Source: Marinobacter sp. ATCH36
Lineage (GTDB): Bacteria > Pseudomonadota > Gammaproteobacteria > Pseudomonadales > Oleiphilaceae
Direction: 5' to 3'
DNA length: 64,000 bases
Assembly (NCBI RefSeq): GCF_023555055.1
Contig: NZ_JAMJPL010000003.1
Location: 1 to 64,000, forward strand
Positions 55,501-64,000 of this stretch are shown piece after piece. The position numbers were made by a program, and so were the translations under genes. The notes under the pieces were generated by a model that was not told the origin of the DNA, did no database searches, and saw only the letters and a program-made list of their open reading frames with translations. The first letter of the stretch is position 1; each line of letters opens with the position of its first letter.

Positions 55501-55606
55501 AATGGGTGATGCGGATGGCGCCCGTGATATTCTGGAGGAAGTTGCTCTGGAGGGAGATGAGGAGCAGAAAGCGGAAGCGCAGGACCTCCTGAAAAACCTG
55601 TCCTGA
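52529..55606 (+). CDS. fimV: FimV/HubP polar inner-membrane protein
   Basis: A 1025-residue polar landmark protein needed for type IV pilus function. In order: signal peptide (1-23, ending AQA), FimV N-terminal domain (LGEIELQSYLNEPLNADI), LysM-like peptidoglycan-binding domain (about 185-240, SDTLWNIAASVRPDSS...), a coiled coil (about 328-372), one membrane helix at about 520-540 (LGGGLIVLLLLLLLLARR), and a very acidic cytoplasmic region. The C-terminal FimV/TPR motif (KLDLARAYVEMGDADGARDIL) interacts with partners. The tail contains DEFGSLETDFSELD at D704, resembling the tail of the VWA protein at 6180. A strong terminator follows. Confidence 0.94.
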   Translation: MKVRKLAVALALAGGLGSGVAQALGLGEIELQSYLNEPLNADINLRKSEGVDPGDVFVNIAPDSAYERVGIDRNYFLTKLDFQVTTARDGSLVINVSSREPLREPYLNFLVEVTWPNGRLMREYAVLVDPPVYAEESGVEEQISAPATRQASQQSSQQQSQPGTQARSQEPQRAATQRARTLGPTGSSDTLWNIAASVRPDSSVSTQQVMLALQDLNPDAFIGGNINRLKRGEVLRVPDIQDIRSRSRDEAVRQVAAQNESFSRPERTVDATDAQVASGQAAQGGNGGDELRLLASDDSGSRDSDEGGSAGGDGDTAGGVDAGSAVAMEELESARRENEELTGRVDDLQEQVETLQRLLELKNTQLAEIQQAEGEGVDEQPVDAPDEETLAEQAAEEDVEAGSETELAEAEMDDSDAAESDAATDADAADESAEEQVAGAGEEVADASGEGQETAMADEDTAIEESASEMPAADDEQEEEAQVAAASPEQPSQEPATPPAQPDKGFPENVISAITNNTMYQVALGGGLIVLLLLLLLLARRNANREKAFYDQLNGDAESDTDTFDLTLDDEEGMEHPEDDPLAEADAYIAYGRMDQAAQSLETAISREPSRTDLRLKLLGVYADTQDRASFEKQLGEVEALDDDDAIAEAHDLRSRLEEAESMPSIDDLESQLRSDSFDTSTDDLSDELASDRYESRPGEEEEDEFGSLETDFSELDLDEQHEAGADKEPGPDDLIEYDLSGIHSSEDDGGEITEEDTSESETDDLADDAFDFTLEDESTSESLEDGDEEDLSLELDEEDLETSEPELTETAETPSAEAEEEDFQEGDLDSLDESFLDELDAELDKVAGDEETPSESDENELDDLELDVSDEDLALMEEFADSGDTAGTDMEEDTAPLDEELGLEDALTGEEPADPEETVAGAEAVEDELPELSDNAEEEPPVASDASSASAASRSTDIDESDLGDEDDFDFLSGTDEASTKLDLARAYVEMGDADGARDILEEVALEGDEEQKAEAQDLLKNLS

Positions 55607-55631
55607 TTCGATATAATCAGGCCTGAAAGCG

Positions 55632-55685
55632 CAAAACGCCGGCTACCGGGTCACGCCCGGACCAAATGCCGGCGTTTTGTTTTGT
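55632..55685 (+). terminator. Rho-independent terminator of fimV
   Basis: CAAAACGCCGGC (55632-55643) pairs with GCCGGCGTTTTG (55668-55679), with an inner stem CCGGG/CCCGG, followed by TTTTGTT. The frame of truA is open across the end of this hairpin, but translation is unlikely to start there. Confidence 0.85.
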
Positions 55686-55712
55686 TATCAGCATCTCAAA
55701 CCGGACAGCTCA

Positions 55713-56609
55713 TTGTTTCTTTCACCGCAACCACTGACCACCGATAGCTCCATCGGGGCGGGGCGTGTGGCGCTCGCCTTCGAGTACGACGGCCGGGGAT
55801 TTCACGGCTGGCAGTATCAGAAGTCCGGTGTCCGCTCTGTGCAGGGAGAGTTGACCCGTGCCGTATCAAAAGTGGCGGACCATCCGGTTGATCTGGTGTG
55901 TGCCGGCCGGACGGATGCAGGTGTTCATGCCAGTTACCAGATTGCCCATTTTGAAACCCCCTCGGTACGCAATCCGCGCTCCTGGGTAATGGGCATCAAT
56001 ACTTCGTTGCCGTCGGATATTGCAGTTCACTGGGCCGGCAATGGCGTCGATGATTTTCATGCCCGCTTTTCCGCAACCTACCGGCGCTACCGGTACGTGA
56101 TTTACAATCATCCGGTGCGGCCCGGCATTCTCAGTGGGCAGGTCAGCTGGACCTTTCGTCCACTGGATGCGGAGTTGATGAGCCAGGCGGCCCAGTTTCT
56201 GAGGGGCGAACACGACTTTTCGTCTTTCCGGGCCGCGGGTTGCCAATCCAGATCGCCCATCCGTTTTCTTGAGGCAATCAGCGTAACCCGAAAGGGAGAA
56301 TTCGTCGTAATTGATGTGCAGGCCAATGCTTTTCTACACCACATGGTCCGTAATATTGCCGGCGCACTGATGGCCGTTGGAGCCGGGAAGCAGCGTCCCG
56401 AATGGATTCGTGAGATACTTGAATGCAGGGACAGAACCGCCGCCGGAGTCACGGCTCCGCCCCATGGGTTGTACCTGGTGGATGTGGGGTATCCAGCCGA
56501 GTTCTCGGTACCGGTGGCGCAATGCGGCCCGGGGTTCGTGGCGCCCTGGTTCAGCACCGCTGACAACAGGCCGCGGCCCCCGACGCACATACATCGAAAA
56601 CAGCGATAA
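55713..56609 (+). CDS. truA: tRNA pseudouridine(38-40) synthase TruA
   Basis: Modifies uridines 38-40 of the tRNA anticodon stem. The catalytic Asp lies in [37 protein letters not shown] and [14 protein letters not shown] are family blocks. The start is uncertain: no ATG occurs upstream of the first domain. TTG at 55713 (298 residues) is used; GTG at 55767 ([11 protein letters not shown], 280 residues) and TTG at 55677, inside the fimV terminator, are alternatives. The C-terminus has a basic Pro-rich extension. trpF follows 7 bases later. Confidence 0.93.
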   Translation: MFLSPQPLTTDSSIGAGRVALAFEYDGRGFHGWQYQKSGVRSVQGELTRAVSKVADHPVDLVCAGRTDAGVHASYQIAHFETPSVRNPRSWVMGINTSLPSDIAVHWAGNGVDDFHARFSATYRRYRYVIYNHPVRPGILSGQVSWTFRPLDAELMSQAAQFLRGEHDFSSFRAAGCQSRSPIRFLEAISVTRKGEFVVIDVQANAFLHHMVRNIAGALMAVGAGKQRPEWIREILECRDRTAAGVTAPPHGLYLVDVGYPAEFSVPVAQCGPGFVAPWFSTADNRPRPPTHIHRKQR

Positions 56610-56616
56610 TCACCTT

Positions 56617-57246
56617 ATGAGAACCCGAGTCAAAATCTGTGGGGTTACCCGTAAACAGGACGCTGTTGCCGCAGCCAGCGCGGGAGCAGATGCCATAGGG
56701 TTTGTGTTTTATGAGCCCAGCCCCAGGTACGTTACCGCAGAAGTGGCTCGCGAACTGGTTAGCGCCTTGCCGCCATTCGTATCTGCAACAGGGCTGTTCG
56801 TTAATCCGGACGCAGAATTCGTGAGACAGATTCTGTCCGAGGTTCCCCTGGACCTGCTGCAGTTTCACGGTGACGAATCTCCGGAGTTCTGCAACAGTTT
56901 TGGTATGCGCTGGATCAAGGCGGTGCGGGTTCGCCAAAGCCAGGATATCGAGAATGCGTTTCGGGATTACGCAAAGGCCAGCGGGTTGCTGGTGGACGCC
57001 TGGGATCCGGACAAGTATGGCGGAACAGGGCAGGCCTTCAATTGGTCGCTGATTCCGGAAACCCGTCCGATGCCACTGATATTGGCCGGCGGACTGGCTT
57101 CTGATAACGTATTCCGCGCTGTTGCGGAGGTTCGGCCCTGGGCGGTTGATGTCAGTGGTGGTGTAGAGAGTAGCAAAGGCATCAAAGACGACGTAAAAAT
57201 CACTGATTTTATAAATGAGGTTCACCGTGTCGATGAAACTGACTGA
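56617..57246 (+). CDS. trpF: Phosphoribosylanthranilate isomerase
   Basis: Third step of tryptophan synthesis, 209 residues. The TIM-barrel signatures are [15 protein letters not shown] (general base Cys), [20 protein letters not shown] and the final phosphate site LAGGLASDN ... [15 protein letters not shown]. The start at 56617 gives the usual [10 protein letters not shown]-terminus; the frame is open further upstream but only as the shadow of truA. It overlaps trpB by 20 bases. Confidence 0.97.
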   Translation: MRTRVKICGVTRKQDAVAAASAGADAIGFVFYEPSPRYVTAEVARELVSALPPFVSATGLFVNPDAEFVRQILSEVPLDLLQFHGDESPEFCNSFGMRWIKAVRVRQSQDIENAFRDYAKASGLLVDAWDPDKYGGTGQAFNWSLIPETRPMPLILAGGLASDNVFRAVAEVRPWAVDVSGGVESSKGIKDDVKITDFINEVHRVDETD

Positions 57247-58447
57247 AGAAATGCTCAAGGCGCTTCCTGATGCACGGGGCCATTTCGGTGCCTATGGTGG
57301 AAGATTTGTCTCCGAAACGCTGTTCGATTCGCTGTTGACCCTTGAGCGCGAGTACAAACGGTTAAAGGATGATCCGGAGTTTCAGGCCGAATTCGACAGG
57401 GACCTGGCGCACTACGTGGGTCGCCCCAGCCCTTTGTATTTCGCCGAACGGCTGAGCCGGGAAACTGGTGGTGCGCAGATCTGGCTCAAACGGGAAGATC
57501 TCAATCACACCGGCGCCCACAAGGTAAACAACACCATCGGGCAGGCACTGCTGGCGCGATTCCTTGGCAAGAAGCGTGTTATCGCCGAAACCGGTGCCGG
57601 CCAACATGGTGTGGCTACCGCTACCGTCTGTGCCCGCCTGGGGCTTGAATGCCACGTCTTCATGGGCGAGGAAGACATCAGACGTCAGTCTCCCAATGTC
57701 TACCGGATGAAGCTGCTGGGTGCCGAGGTCCACTCGGTTACGAGCGGTACCCGTACCCTGAAAGACGCCATGAACGACGCCATGAGGGACTGGGTAGCGA
57801 ATGTCGACGACACCTTTTACATTATCGGTACTGTGGCCGGCCCCCATCCTTACCCGCTACTGGTCCGTGATTTCCAGTCGGTGATTGGCCGCGAGACCCG
57901 TGAGCAGTGTCTTGACCGTACCGGAAAGTTGCCCGATGCGCTGGTCGCCTGCGTCGGTGGCGGATCCAATGCCATTGGCATGTTCTATCCTTTCCTGACT
58001 GACGAAAGCGTCGAACTCTACGGCGTAGAGGCTGGCGGCCTTGGTATTGAGTCAGGTCAGCATGCTGCACCTCTGAGTGCCGGTCGCCCGGGCGTGTTGC
58101 ACGGCAACCGCACCTATCTGATGGAAGACGAGAACGGCCAGATTGCCGGTACACACTCCGTCAGCGCCGGCCTGGATTATCCGGGCGTTGGCCCGGAACA
58201 TAGCTGGCTCAAGGATATTGGCCGGGCACACTACGTGTCGGTTACCGACGATGAAGCGCTGGATGGCTTCCGTAAACTGACCCGCGTGGAGGGCATCATG
58301 CCGGCGCTGGAAACCGCCCATGCCGTTGCGTATGCGATCAAACTTGCCGCCTCCATGGACAAAGACAAGGTGGTGGTGATCAACATCTCCGGCCGCGGCG
58401 ACAAGGATATGCAGACCATCGCCGAGATAGATGGTATCGAGGTTTAA
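57227..58447 (+). CDS. trpB: Tryptophan synthase beta chain
   Basis: PLP enzyme that joins indole and serine, 406 residues. The PLP lysine lies in [33 protein letters not shown] and [12 protein letters not shown] are hallmark motifs. GTG at 57227 with GAGG six bases upstream is preferred; ATG at 57233 and ATG at 57215 are alternatives. The overlap with trpF suggests translational coupling. Confidence 0.97.
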   Translation: MSMKLTEEMLKALPDARGHFGAYGGRFVSETLFDSLLTLEREYKRLKDDPEFQAEFDRDLAHYVGRPSPLYFAERLSRETGGAQIWLKREDLNHTGAHKVNNTIGQALLARFLGKKRVIAETGAGQHGVATATVCARLGLECHVFMGEEDIRRQSPNVYRMKLLGAEVHSVTSGTRTLKDAMNDAMRDWVANVDDTFYIIGTVAGPHPYPLLVRDFQSVIGRETREQCLDRTGKLPDALVACVGGGSNAIGMFYPFLTDESVELYGVEAGGLGIESGQHAAPLSAGRPGVLHGNRTYLMEDENGQIAGTHSVSAGLDYPGVGPEHSWLKDIGRAHYVSVTDDEALDGFRKLTRVEGIMPALETAHAVAYAIKLAASMDKDKVVVINISGRGDKDMQTIAEIDGIEV

Positions 58448-58467
58448 GCTACAGCAAAGGAGCTGGC

Positions 58468-59280
58468 ATGAGTCGAATCGAAGGGGTTCTTAAATCCCTG
58501 AAAGGGCAGGGTCGAAAGGCACTGATTCCGTACATTACCGCTGGCGATCCACACTTGGATCAGACCGTTGATCTGATGCATACGCTGGTGGATGCGGGCG
58601 CTGATATTATCGAGCTTGGCGTGCCCTTCTCGGACCCGATGGCGGATGGCCCGGTGATCCAGCAGGCCTGCGAGCGTGCACTCAGGCATGGAACCTCCCT
58701 GCGCCAGGTGCTGGCGATGGTGAAAACCTTCCGGGAAAAAGACGATGCAACACCCATTGTGTTGATGGGCTATCTAAACCCCATGGAGGCCATGGGACAG
58801 GAGAAGTTTGCGGATGCCGCTGTCGATGCGGGTGTGGATGGCATCCTCACAGTGGATCTGCCACCGGAAGAGGCTGACGAAGTCGCGCCCCTGTTCACCG
58901 CACGTAACCTGGATGCGATATTTCTGCTGGCACCGACCACCACCGATGACCGAATTCGTGCAATCAGTGAGCACAGTTCCGGCTATGTGTACTATGTTTC
59001 ATTCAAGGGCGTAACGGGAGCTGGCAAAATTGATGTGGATGAAGTGGCCTCGAAGGTTGCTCACATTCACGAGCTGACCGCTCTTCCGGTCGCTGTCGGC
59101 TTTGGTATCCGTGATGCAGCTACTGCTGCCGCTGTCGGGCGGGTATCCGATGGTGTAATTGTCGGCAGTGTGTTGGTGGATACAATAGCCCGGAATCAGG
59201 CAGATCCTGACCAGCTCAAGCGGGCGTTGTCAGATCTGCTTCACCCGATGCGCGAAGCACTGGACAGCCTGGCCTCCTGA
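58468..59280 (+). CDS. trpA: Tryptophan synthase alpha chain
   Basis: Releases indole from indole-3-glycerol phosphate, 270 residues. The catalytic Glu and Asp lie in [19 protein letters not shown] and in [24 protein letters not shown] and GFGIRD are phosphate-site motifs. CAAAGGAG precedes the ATG. It follows trpB by 20 bases. Confidence 0.98.
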   Translation: MSRIEGVLKSLKGQGRKALIPYITAGDPHLDQTVDLMHTLVDAGADIIELGVPFSDPMADGPVIQQACERALRHGTSLRQVLAMVKTFREKDDATPIVLMGYLNPMEAMGQEKFADAAVDAGVDGILTVDLPPEEADEVAPLFTARNLDAIFLLAPTTTDDRIRAISEHSSGYVYYVSFKGVTGAGKIDVDEVASKVAHIHELTALPVAVGFGIRDAATAAAVGRVSDGVIVGSVLVDTIARNQADPDQLKRALSDLLHPMREALDSLAS

Positions 59281-59321
59281 CACACAGGCATCCGGCAGGC
59301 AAAAAAGGACAGGATGAGACC

Positions 59322-60248
59322 ATGAGTAACTGGCTGGACAAGATCATGCCGAGCAAGATTCGCTCGGAATCCAAGCAACGGACCGGGGTGCCCGAAGGCC
59401 TCTGGAAGAAATGCCCGAAATGCGGTGCCTTTCTCTACAAGCCGGAGCTCGACAAGAATCTGGATGTTTGTCCCAAATGTCAGCACCATTTGCGGGTAAC
59501 CGCTCGTCGGCGCCTGGATATCTTTTTGGACAAGGACGGCCGCCAGGAAATTGCGGCTGATCTGGAGCCCTGGGATCGGCTGAAGTTCAAGGACAGCAAG
59601 CGCTACAAGGACAGGCTGACACAGAACCAGAAAAACACCGGTGAAAAAGATGCCCTGGTGGCCATGCGAGGCTCCTGCCTTGATACGCCATTGGTTGCAG
59701 TGGCCTTTGAATTCAACTTCCTGGGCGGTTCCATGGGCCAGGTCGTGGGCGAGAAGTTCGTTCAGGCCGCCAACGTGTGTCTCGAAGAGCGGATTCCCCT
59801 GGTGTGTTTCTCGGCCAGCGGTGGCGCGCGGATGCAGGAAGCCATCCTGTCGCTCATGCAGATGTCCAAGACAGCGGCAGTGCTTGAGCGCATGAAACAG
59901 GAGGGCATTCCCTATATCTCGGTGATGACCGATCCGGTGTTTGGTGGTGTTTCCGCCAGTCTGGCGATGCTGGGCGATCTCAACATCGCCGAGCCTTACG
60001 CGCTGATCGGCTTTGCCGGTCCACGAGTTATCGAGCAGACGGTCCGTGAAAAACTGCCGGAAGGTTTCCAGCGCAGCGAATTTCTGCTGGACCATGGCGC
60101 CATCGATATGATTCTGCATCGTCACCACATGCGTGAACGCATCGCCGCTTTGCTGGCTAAATTTACCGGCCTTGAAAAGCCGGCTACGGAAGCCCCGATA
60201 GAGTTTGAAGTGTCGGAGCGACCGGAATCGGATGTCCCCGCAGAATGA
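59322..60248 (+). CDS. accD: Acetyl-CoA carboxylase carboxyltransferase subunit beta
   Basis: Transfers the carboxyl group from biotin to acetyl-CoA in the first step of fatty acid synthesis; 308 residues. The N-terminal zinc ribbon has CPKCGAF and CPKCQHH; the crotonase-fold domain has [21 protein letters not shown] and [12 protein letters not shown]. It overlaps folC by 17 bases. Confidence 0.98.
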   Translation: MSNWLDKIMPSKIRSESKQRTGVPEGLWKKCPKCGAFLYKPELDKNLDVCPKCQHHLRVTARRRLDIFLDKDGRQEIAADLEPWDRLKFKDSKRYKDRLTQNQKNTGEKDALVAMRGSCLDTPLVAVAFEFNFLGGSMGQVVGEKFVQAANVCLEERIPLVCFSASGGARMQEAILSLMQMSKTAAVLERMKQEGIPYISVMTDPVFGGVSASLAMLGDLNIAEPYALIGFAGPRVIEQTVREKLPEGFQRSEFLLDHGAIDMILHRHHMRERIAALLAKFTGLEKPATEAPIEFEVSERPESDVPAE

Positions 60249-61548
60249 GTCCGGCGCCCGGCATCCGAATGTGCCGGGCGCCGGAGCCACCCTTGAGCAG
60301 TGGCTTCGTTACCTGGAATCCATCCATCCCTCCGAAATAGACCTGGGCCTCGACCGTGTCCTTCTGGTGCTGCGGCGCCTGTTCCGTGGAAATCCGCCGG
60401 CACGGATCATTACGGTCGGTGGCACCAACGGAAAGGGCAGTGCCGTAGCGGCGATAGAGCAACTGTTGATCCGTGCGGGCCGATCCACCGGCGCTTATAC
60501 CTCACCCCATTTGCAGCATTACAATGAACGGGTCCGAATTAACGGCTCAAGCGTGACGGATGACAGTCTGGTTCGTGCTTTTGAGCAGGTTGAGGCGGCC
60601 CGCGGTAATACCACGCTGACCTATTTCGAGTTCGGTACCCTCGCCGCTTTCGTGTTGTTCAGAGAAGCCGGTGTGGAAGACTGGGTTCTTGAAGTAGGTC
60701 TCGGTGGCCGGTTGGATGCGGTGAATGTGCTGGATCCGGATCTGGCGATCATTACCTCGGTGGATATCGATCACGTCGCTTTTCTTGGGGATAACCGCGA
60801 GGTTATTGGTTTTGAGAAGGCCGGTATACTACGTCCCGGCATCAATGCTATCTATGCAGATATTGATCCTCCCGAGTCCGTGCTTCAGCAGGCATCTGCC
60901 CAGAAGGTTCACCTTGAACGCCCGGGTGAAACCTATCAGCTTGTACCCGAACCGCAGGAGGGCAGGGGTGCGAGCGGGTTCACCCTGAAGCAGGCGCGTT
61001 ATGGTGATGATGTCCGGCTTCCCGATACCGGGCTCCCTGTCCATAGCCTGGCAGCCGCGGTTGTTGCTATCCGTCATCTCGAGCCGGGCCTTGAACTGGC
61101 CACTATTGAAAGGGTTCTTGAGGGGTTGACCCTGCCTGGACGTTACGAAGTCTTGAATTCCTCACCACGGGTGATTGCCGATGTTGGCCATAACCCACAT
61201 GCTGCTGCATGGCTGGCCAGCCGGATTGCTCGCCAGCGAAAGCCGGGCGGGCGCGTTATTGCGATCTACGCCGCCCTGGCTGACAAGGATGTGGAAGGTG
61301 TTGCCCGGGCAATGAGCCAGGTTGTCGACCAGTGGATGCTTGCAGGTCTGGAGGTCCCGCGCGGCCTGGGGCGTCAGGAACTGGCGGCACGTTTGGAGGG
61401 CAGCATCGGGGAGGCCCCAATGATACTTTCGTCATCGGTGGTGGACGCTCTGAAACAAGCCCTGGCGGAGGCGGACAATGATGATCTGGTCATTGTATTC
61501 GGATCTTTCTATACCGTTGCCGCGGCCCGAGCCGCGCTGGGGAAATAG
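60232..61548 (+). CDS. folC: Bifunctional dihydrofolate/folylpolyglutamate synthase
   Basis: Adds glutamate to dihydropteroate and to folates, 438 residues. The P-loop is [30 protein letters not shown], the Mg-binding [11 protein letters not shown] and [10 protein letters not shown] are signatures. The ATG at 60232 is used; a TTG at 60205 is further inside accD. With pabB this window holds two folate genes, not adjacent. Confidence 0.96.
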   Translation: MSPQNESGARHPNVPGAGATLEQWLRYLESIHPSEIDLGLDRVLLVLRRLFRGNPPARIITVGGTNGKGSAVAAIEQLLIRAGRSTGAYTSPHLQHYNERVRINGSSVTDDSLVRAFEQVEAARGNTTLTYFEFGTLAAFVLFREAGVEDWVLEVGLGGRLDAVNVLDPDLAIITSVDIDHVAFLGDNREVIGFEKAGILRPGINAIYADIDPPESVLQQASAQKVHLERPGETYQLVPEPQEGRGASGFTLKQARYGDDVRLPDTGLPVHSLAAAVVAIRHLEPGLELATIERVLEGLTLPGRYEVLNSSPRVIADVGHNPHAAAWLASRIARQRKPGGRVIAIYAALADKDVEGVARAMSQVVDQWMLAGLEVPRGLGRQELAARLEGSIGEAPMILSSSVVDALKQALAEADNDDLVIVFGSFYTVAAARAALGK

Positions 61549-61669
61549 CACATCTTAAATATCCGTCATGCCTGCCCGGAGACTTTGAGTTCTCGGTAGG
61601 TGGCGGTTACTATCGGGCACAGTATCTGCCAATGTTGGCATGTGGTGAATTAACGGGAGATAACGTAAC

Positions 61670-62299
61670 GTGGACGGACTGAAGCAAAGAATCATCGGAG
61701 CGCTTGTGCTGGTGTCTCTTGCGGTTATCTTTGTGCCCATGATGTTTGACGAGCCTCACTCCGAGCGTGAGTCCACCTCCATCAAGATTCCCGAAGAGCC
61801 ACCCTTTCCAGAAGTAGAAGCACCGGAACCCGATGTTGTCGATACGCCGGCTTATCGCATCGAAGAACCTGCGGACGAAAACCAGCAGGTAGCAGCCCCG
61901 GAGCCCTCAATCGAAGAGCCGCCACAACCAGCCCCCACGGTTGAAGAGCCTGAGGTAGCCCGTCAGGATGACAGTGAACCCGAGCCGGAGGCCGAACCCG
62001 AACCCGAATCGGAAGAGCCGGTCAAAGACGAAGACGCCGCGGAGTTTACCCGTTCCCTGGAAGGGGCCTGGGTGGTTCAGCTGGGCAGTTTTGGCAGTGC
62101 GGATAATGCCAGAAACCTGCGCGAAAAAGTTCGTGACAAGGGCTATAACTCCCACCTACAGCAGGTGACACGGGGCGACGCTGAACTGACTCGGGTATTC
62201 AGTGGACCGTTTGCCGAGAAAGCTGAGGCAGAAAAAGCCAAGCAGGTTCTCGACAAAGCCTTTGGTCTCAACAGCCTGGTAACCTCGGGCGACAAATAG
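61670..62299 (+). CDS. dedD: SPOR domain protein, DedD-like
   Basis: A 209-residue bitopic protein: short cytoplasmic start, membrane helix about 8-25 (IIGALVLVSLAVIFVPMMF), a Pro/Glu repeat linker, and a C-terminal SPOR domain from about 130 (AWVVQLGSFGSADNARNLREKVRDKG). SPOR domains bind denuded glycan strands at the septum; DedD supports cell division. The start is GTG at 61670. Its position between folC and cvpA is the same as in E. coli and Pseudomonas. Confidence 0.93.
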   Translation: MDGLKQRIIGALVLVSLAVIFVPMMFDEPHSERESTSIKIPEEPPFPEVEAPEPDVVDTPAYRIEEPADENQQVAAPEPSIEEPPQPAPTVEEPEVARQDDSEPEPEAEPEPESEEPVKDEDAAEFTRSLEGAWVVQLGSFGSADNARNLREKVRDKGYNSHLQQVTRGDAELTRVFSGPFAEKAEAEKAKQVLDKAFGLNSLVTSGDK

Positions 62300-62370
62300 G
62301 GCAATGGGCGGTTTGGTCAGGTGACGTTTCCTGATAGAATTCGCGCTTCCTTTTCTCCACCGGGTTTTCC

Positions 62371-62940
62371 ATGGATGCGCTGATCTGGATCGACTGGGTC
62401 ATCATTGCCCTGATTACTGTTTCTACCCTAATCAGCCTCAAGCGTGGCTTCATCAAGGAAGCGCTATCGCTGATAACCTGGGTGGGTGCGTTCATTATTG
62501 CCCGCACGTTTCATCCCCAGATGCAGTCTCTGCTTGAAGGCACGGTTGAGACACCGCTGGTTCGCCTGGTAGCAGCATTTGCCATCCTGTTTTTTGCCAC
62601 TCTGATCGTTGGTGCGATCATCAACAACCTGATTGGTCACCTGGTAAGGGCCACCGGCCTGTCTGCGACCGACCGGGTGCTGGGTATGGGGTTCGGCCTG
62701 TTGCGGGGGCTGGTGGTGGTGATCGTTGCCATTGCCTTTACTCGTTACACCCCTCTGGCAGAAGACACCTGGTGGCGCACCTCTGTGATGATTGACCGTC
62801 TGGCCGTGGTGGAGGACTGGTCGCGAAGGACCCTCGGAGATGAATTTGCCCGATTCCTGGGGCCTGCAGGTGGAGGCACGGACGACTCCCCGGATTCTCA
62901 GCAGGAAGATAACGTGGAACCCGCTTCCGCGTCCCGCTAA
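62371..62940 (+). CDS. cvpA: CvpA family membrane protein
   Basis: A 189-residue inner-membrane protein with four hydrophobic segments (about 5-25, 28-47, 62-86, 105-122) and a cytoplasmic C-terminus that is acidic and probably disordered. CvpA was named for colicin V production, but its general role concerns the envelope. [21 protein letters not shown] is typical. It lies directly upstream of purF, as in E. coli. Confidence 0.93.
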   Translation: MDALIWIDWVIIALITVSTLISLKRGFIKEALSLITWVGAFIIARTFHPQMQSLLEGTVETPLVRLVAAFAILFFATLIVGAIINNLIGHLVRATGLSATDRVLGMGFGLLRGLVVVIVAIAFTRYTPLAEDTWWRTSVMIDRLAVVEDWSRRTLGDEFARFLGPAGGGTDDSPDSQQEDNVEPASASR

Positions 62941-62975
62941 CATTCAGTTTTAACGCTTCGGAGATTACCGTATCC

Positions 62976-64000
62976 ATGTGTGGCATTGTCGGCATAGTCA
63001 GTACTTCCAACGTGAATCAGTCGCTTTACGACGCGCTGACCGTATTACAGCACCGGGGCCAGGATGCAGCGGGGATTGTTACCTTTCAGGATGAGCGGTT
63101 CTACCTTCGCAAGGACAACGGGCTGGTGCGGGATGTATTCCGTACCCGCCACATGCGCCGGTTGGTGGGTAATGTAGGTATTGGTCACGTCCGTTACCCT
63201 ACAGCTGGAAGCTCCAGCTCGGCCGAGGCCCAGCCGTTCTATGTCAACAGCCCTTACGGTATTACTCTCGCCCATAACGGCAACCTGACCAACGCCGATG
63301 ACCTCAGCAACGACCTGTTTCGAACCGATCTGCGACATATCAACACCAATTCGGATTCCGAAGTTCTACTGAACGTATTCGCTCACGAGCTACAGAAACT
63401 GCGCAAGCTGGACCCTACGAAGGAGGAGATCTTCGCCGCTGTGCGCGCTGTCCACAAACGTTGTCGGGGTGCATACGCGGCCATTGCGATGATCACTGGC
63501 TATGGCATTGTCGGGTTCCGTGACCCCAATGGTATTCGCCCCGCCTGTTATGGTGTGCGCAAGACCGACGGTCGCGAGGAGTACATGATTGCGTCGGAAA
63601 GCGTCGCCCTGAGTGCCGCCGGTTTCAAGCTGGTGCGTGATATTGCACCGGGCGAGGCGGTTTATATTGAAACTGATGGTACGCTGTATACTCAGCAATG
63701 CGCTGAAGAACCCCACCTCTATCCCTGCGTATTCGAGCATGTGTATTTCGCGCGCCCTGACTCCATTATCGACCAGGTGTCGGTTTACAAAGCACGCCTG
63801 AGAATGGGTGAAACCCTGGCAGAAAAGGTGCTGCGGGAGCGCCCGGATCATGATATCGATGTGGTGATGCCAATACCCGATACCAGCCGCACCTCTGCGA
63901 TGCAGATGGCACACCGGTTGGGAGTTAAGTTCCGGGAAGGTTTCATCAAGAACCGTTACATTGGCCGGACCTTTATTATGCCTGGCCAGAAAATGCGCAA
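62976..64000 (+). CDS. purF: Amidophosphoribosyltransferase, 5' part (cut by window end)
   Basis: First committed enzyme of purine synthesis. The first 341 codons of about 505 are in the window and the frame is open to the edge. Cys2 after Met is the glutaminase nucleophile ([11 protein letters not shown]); [20 protein letters not shown] and LAHNGNLTN complete the glutaminase domain. The transferase domain begins near 250, with the PRPP-loop [18 protein letters not shown] weak GGAG lies 12 bases before the ATG. Confidence 0.97.
   Translation, partial: MCGIVGIVSTSNVNQSLYDALTVLQHRGQDAAGIVTFQDERFYLRKDNGLVRDVFRTRHMRRLVGNVGIGHVRYPTAGSSSSAEAQPFYVNSPYGITLAHNGNLTNADDLSNDLFRTDLRHINTNSDSEVLLNVFAHELQKLRKLDPTKEEIFAAVRAVHKRCRGAYAAIAMITGYGIVGFRDPNGIRPACYGVRKTDGREEYMIASESVALSAAGFKLVRDIAPGEAVYIETDGTLYTQQCAEEPHLYPCVFEHVYFARPDSIIDQVSVYKARLRMGETLAEKVLRERPDHDIDVVMPIPDTSRTSAMQMAHRLGVKFREGFIKNRYIGRTFIMPGQKMR

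Overview
The window reads as chromosomal core DNA of a gammaproteobacterium close to Marinobacter and Pseudomonas. This is inferred from gene content and order: dnaX-ybaB-recR, rnd-ycgL-ycgN, holB-pilZ, and the run leuCDB-asd-fimV-truA-trpFBA-accD-folC-dedD-cvpA-purF. The run matches the Pseudomonas order except that trpBA follows trpF. No rRNA, tRNA, CRISPR array, prophage or complete insertion sequence was seen. Codon use looks uniform; the clearest exception is the AT-rich left edge.

Layout. 1-966: a terminator, a sigma-54-type promoter and a PEP-CTERM sorted secreted protein. 1230-10180: dnaX, ybaB and recR, then five genes joined by stop/start overlaps (rnd, ycgL, ycgN, a small membrane protein, a von Willebrand A membrane protein), then a MoxR ATPase with a CoxE-like VWA protein. 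10501-25347: fatty acid and membrane lipid genes (MaoC hydratase, fadD, KAS III-like synthase, thioesterase, mlaA, a patatin lipase), the helicases hrpA and dinG, and gspAB. 25583-32435: regulators and sulfur/amino acid/folate genes (MalT-like regulator, cysB, cysH, thrH, pabB). 32562-35050: three exported proteins of unknown function. 35274-43858: DUF58-tgpA-holB-pilZ and a string of hydrolase/envelope genes ending in prmB. 43883-47214: aroC, an MFS transporter and a LysR regulator. 47690-64000: the leu/asd/fimV/trp/acc/pur run, with purF cut by the window edge.

The most unusual DNA is non-coding. Five copies of one REP palindrome family lie at 16728, 44995, 47286, 47339 and 49781. Two copies of a second, modular palindromic element lie at 45068-45154 and 47417-47515; their hairpin core is conserved but the long outer arms are unrelated in sequence. 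One REP forms the 5' leader of the KAS III gene and creates a false upstream ATG. The repeat cluster after aroC is followed by an MFS gene whose only full-length start appears to be ATT. No complete new defence or metabolic system was seen. The best candidates for undescribed biology are the modular element, a structured intergenic stretch at 10183-10320, the VWA gene coupled to rnd, and the sigma-54/PEP-CTERM unit. All functional calls rest on reading motifs by eye, without database searches.
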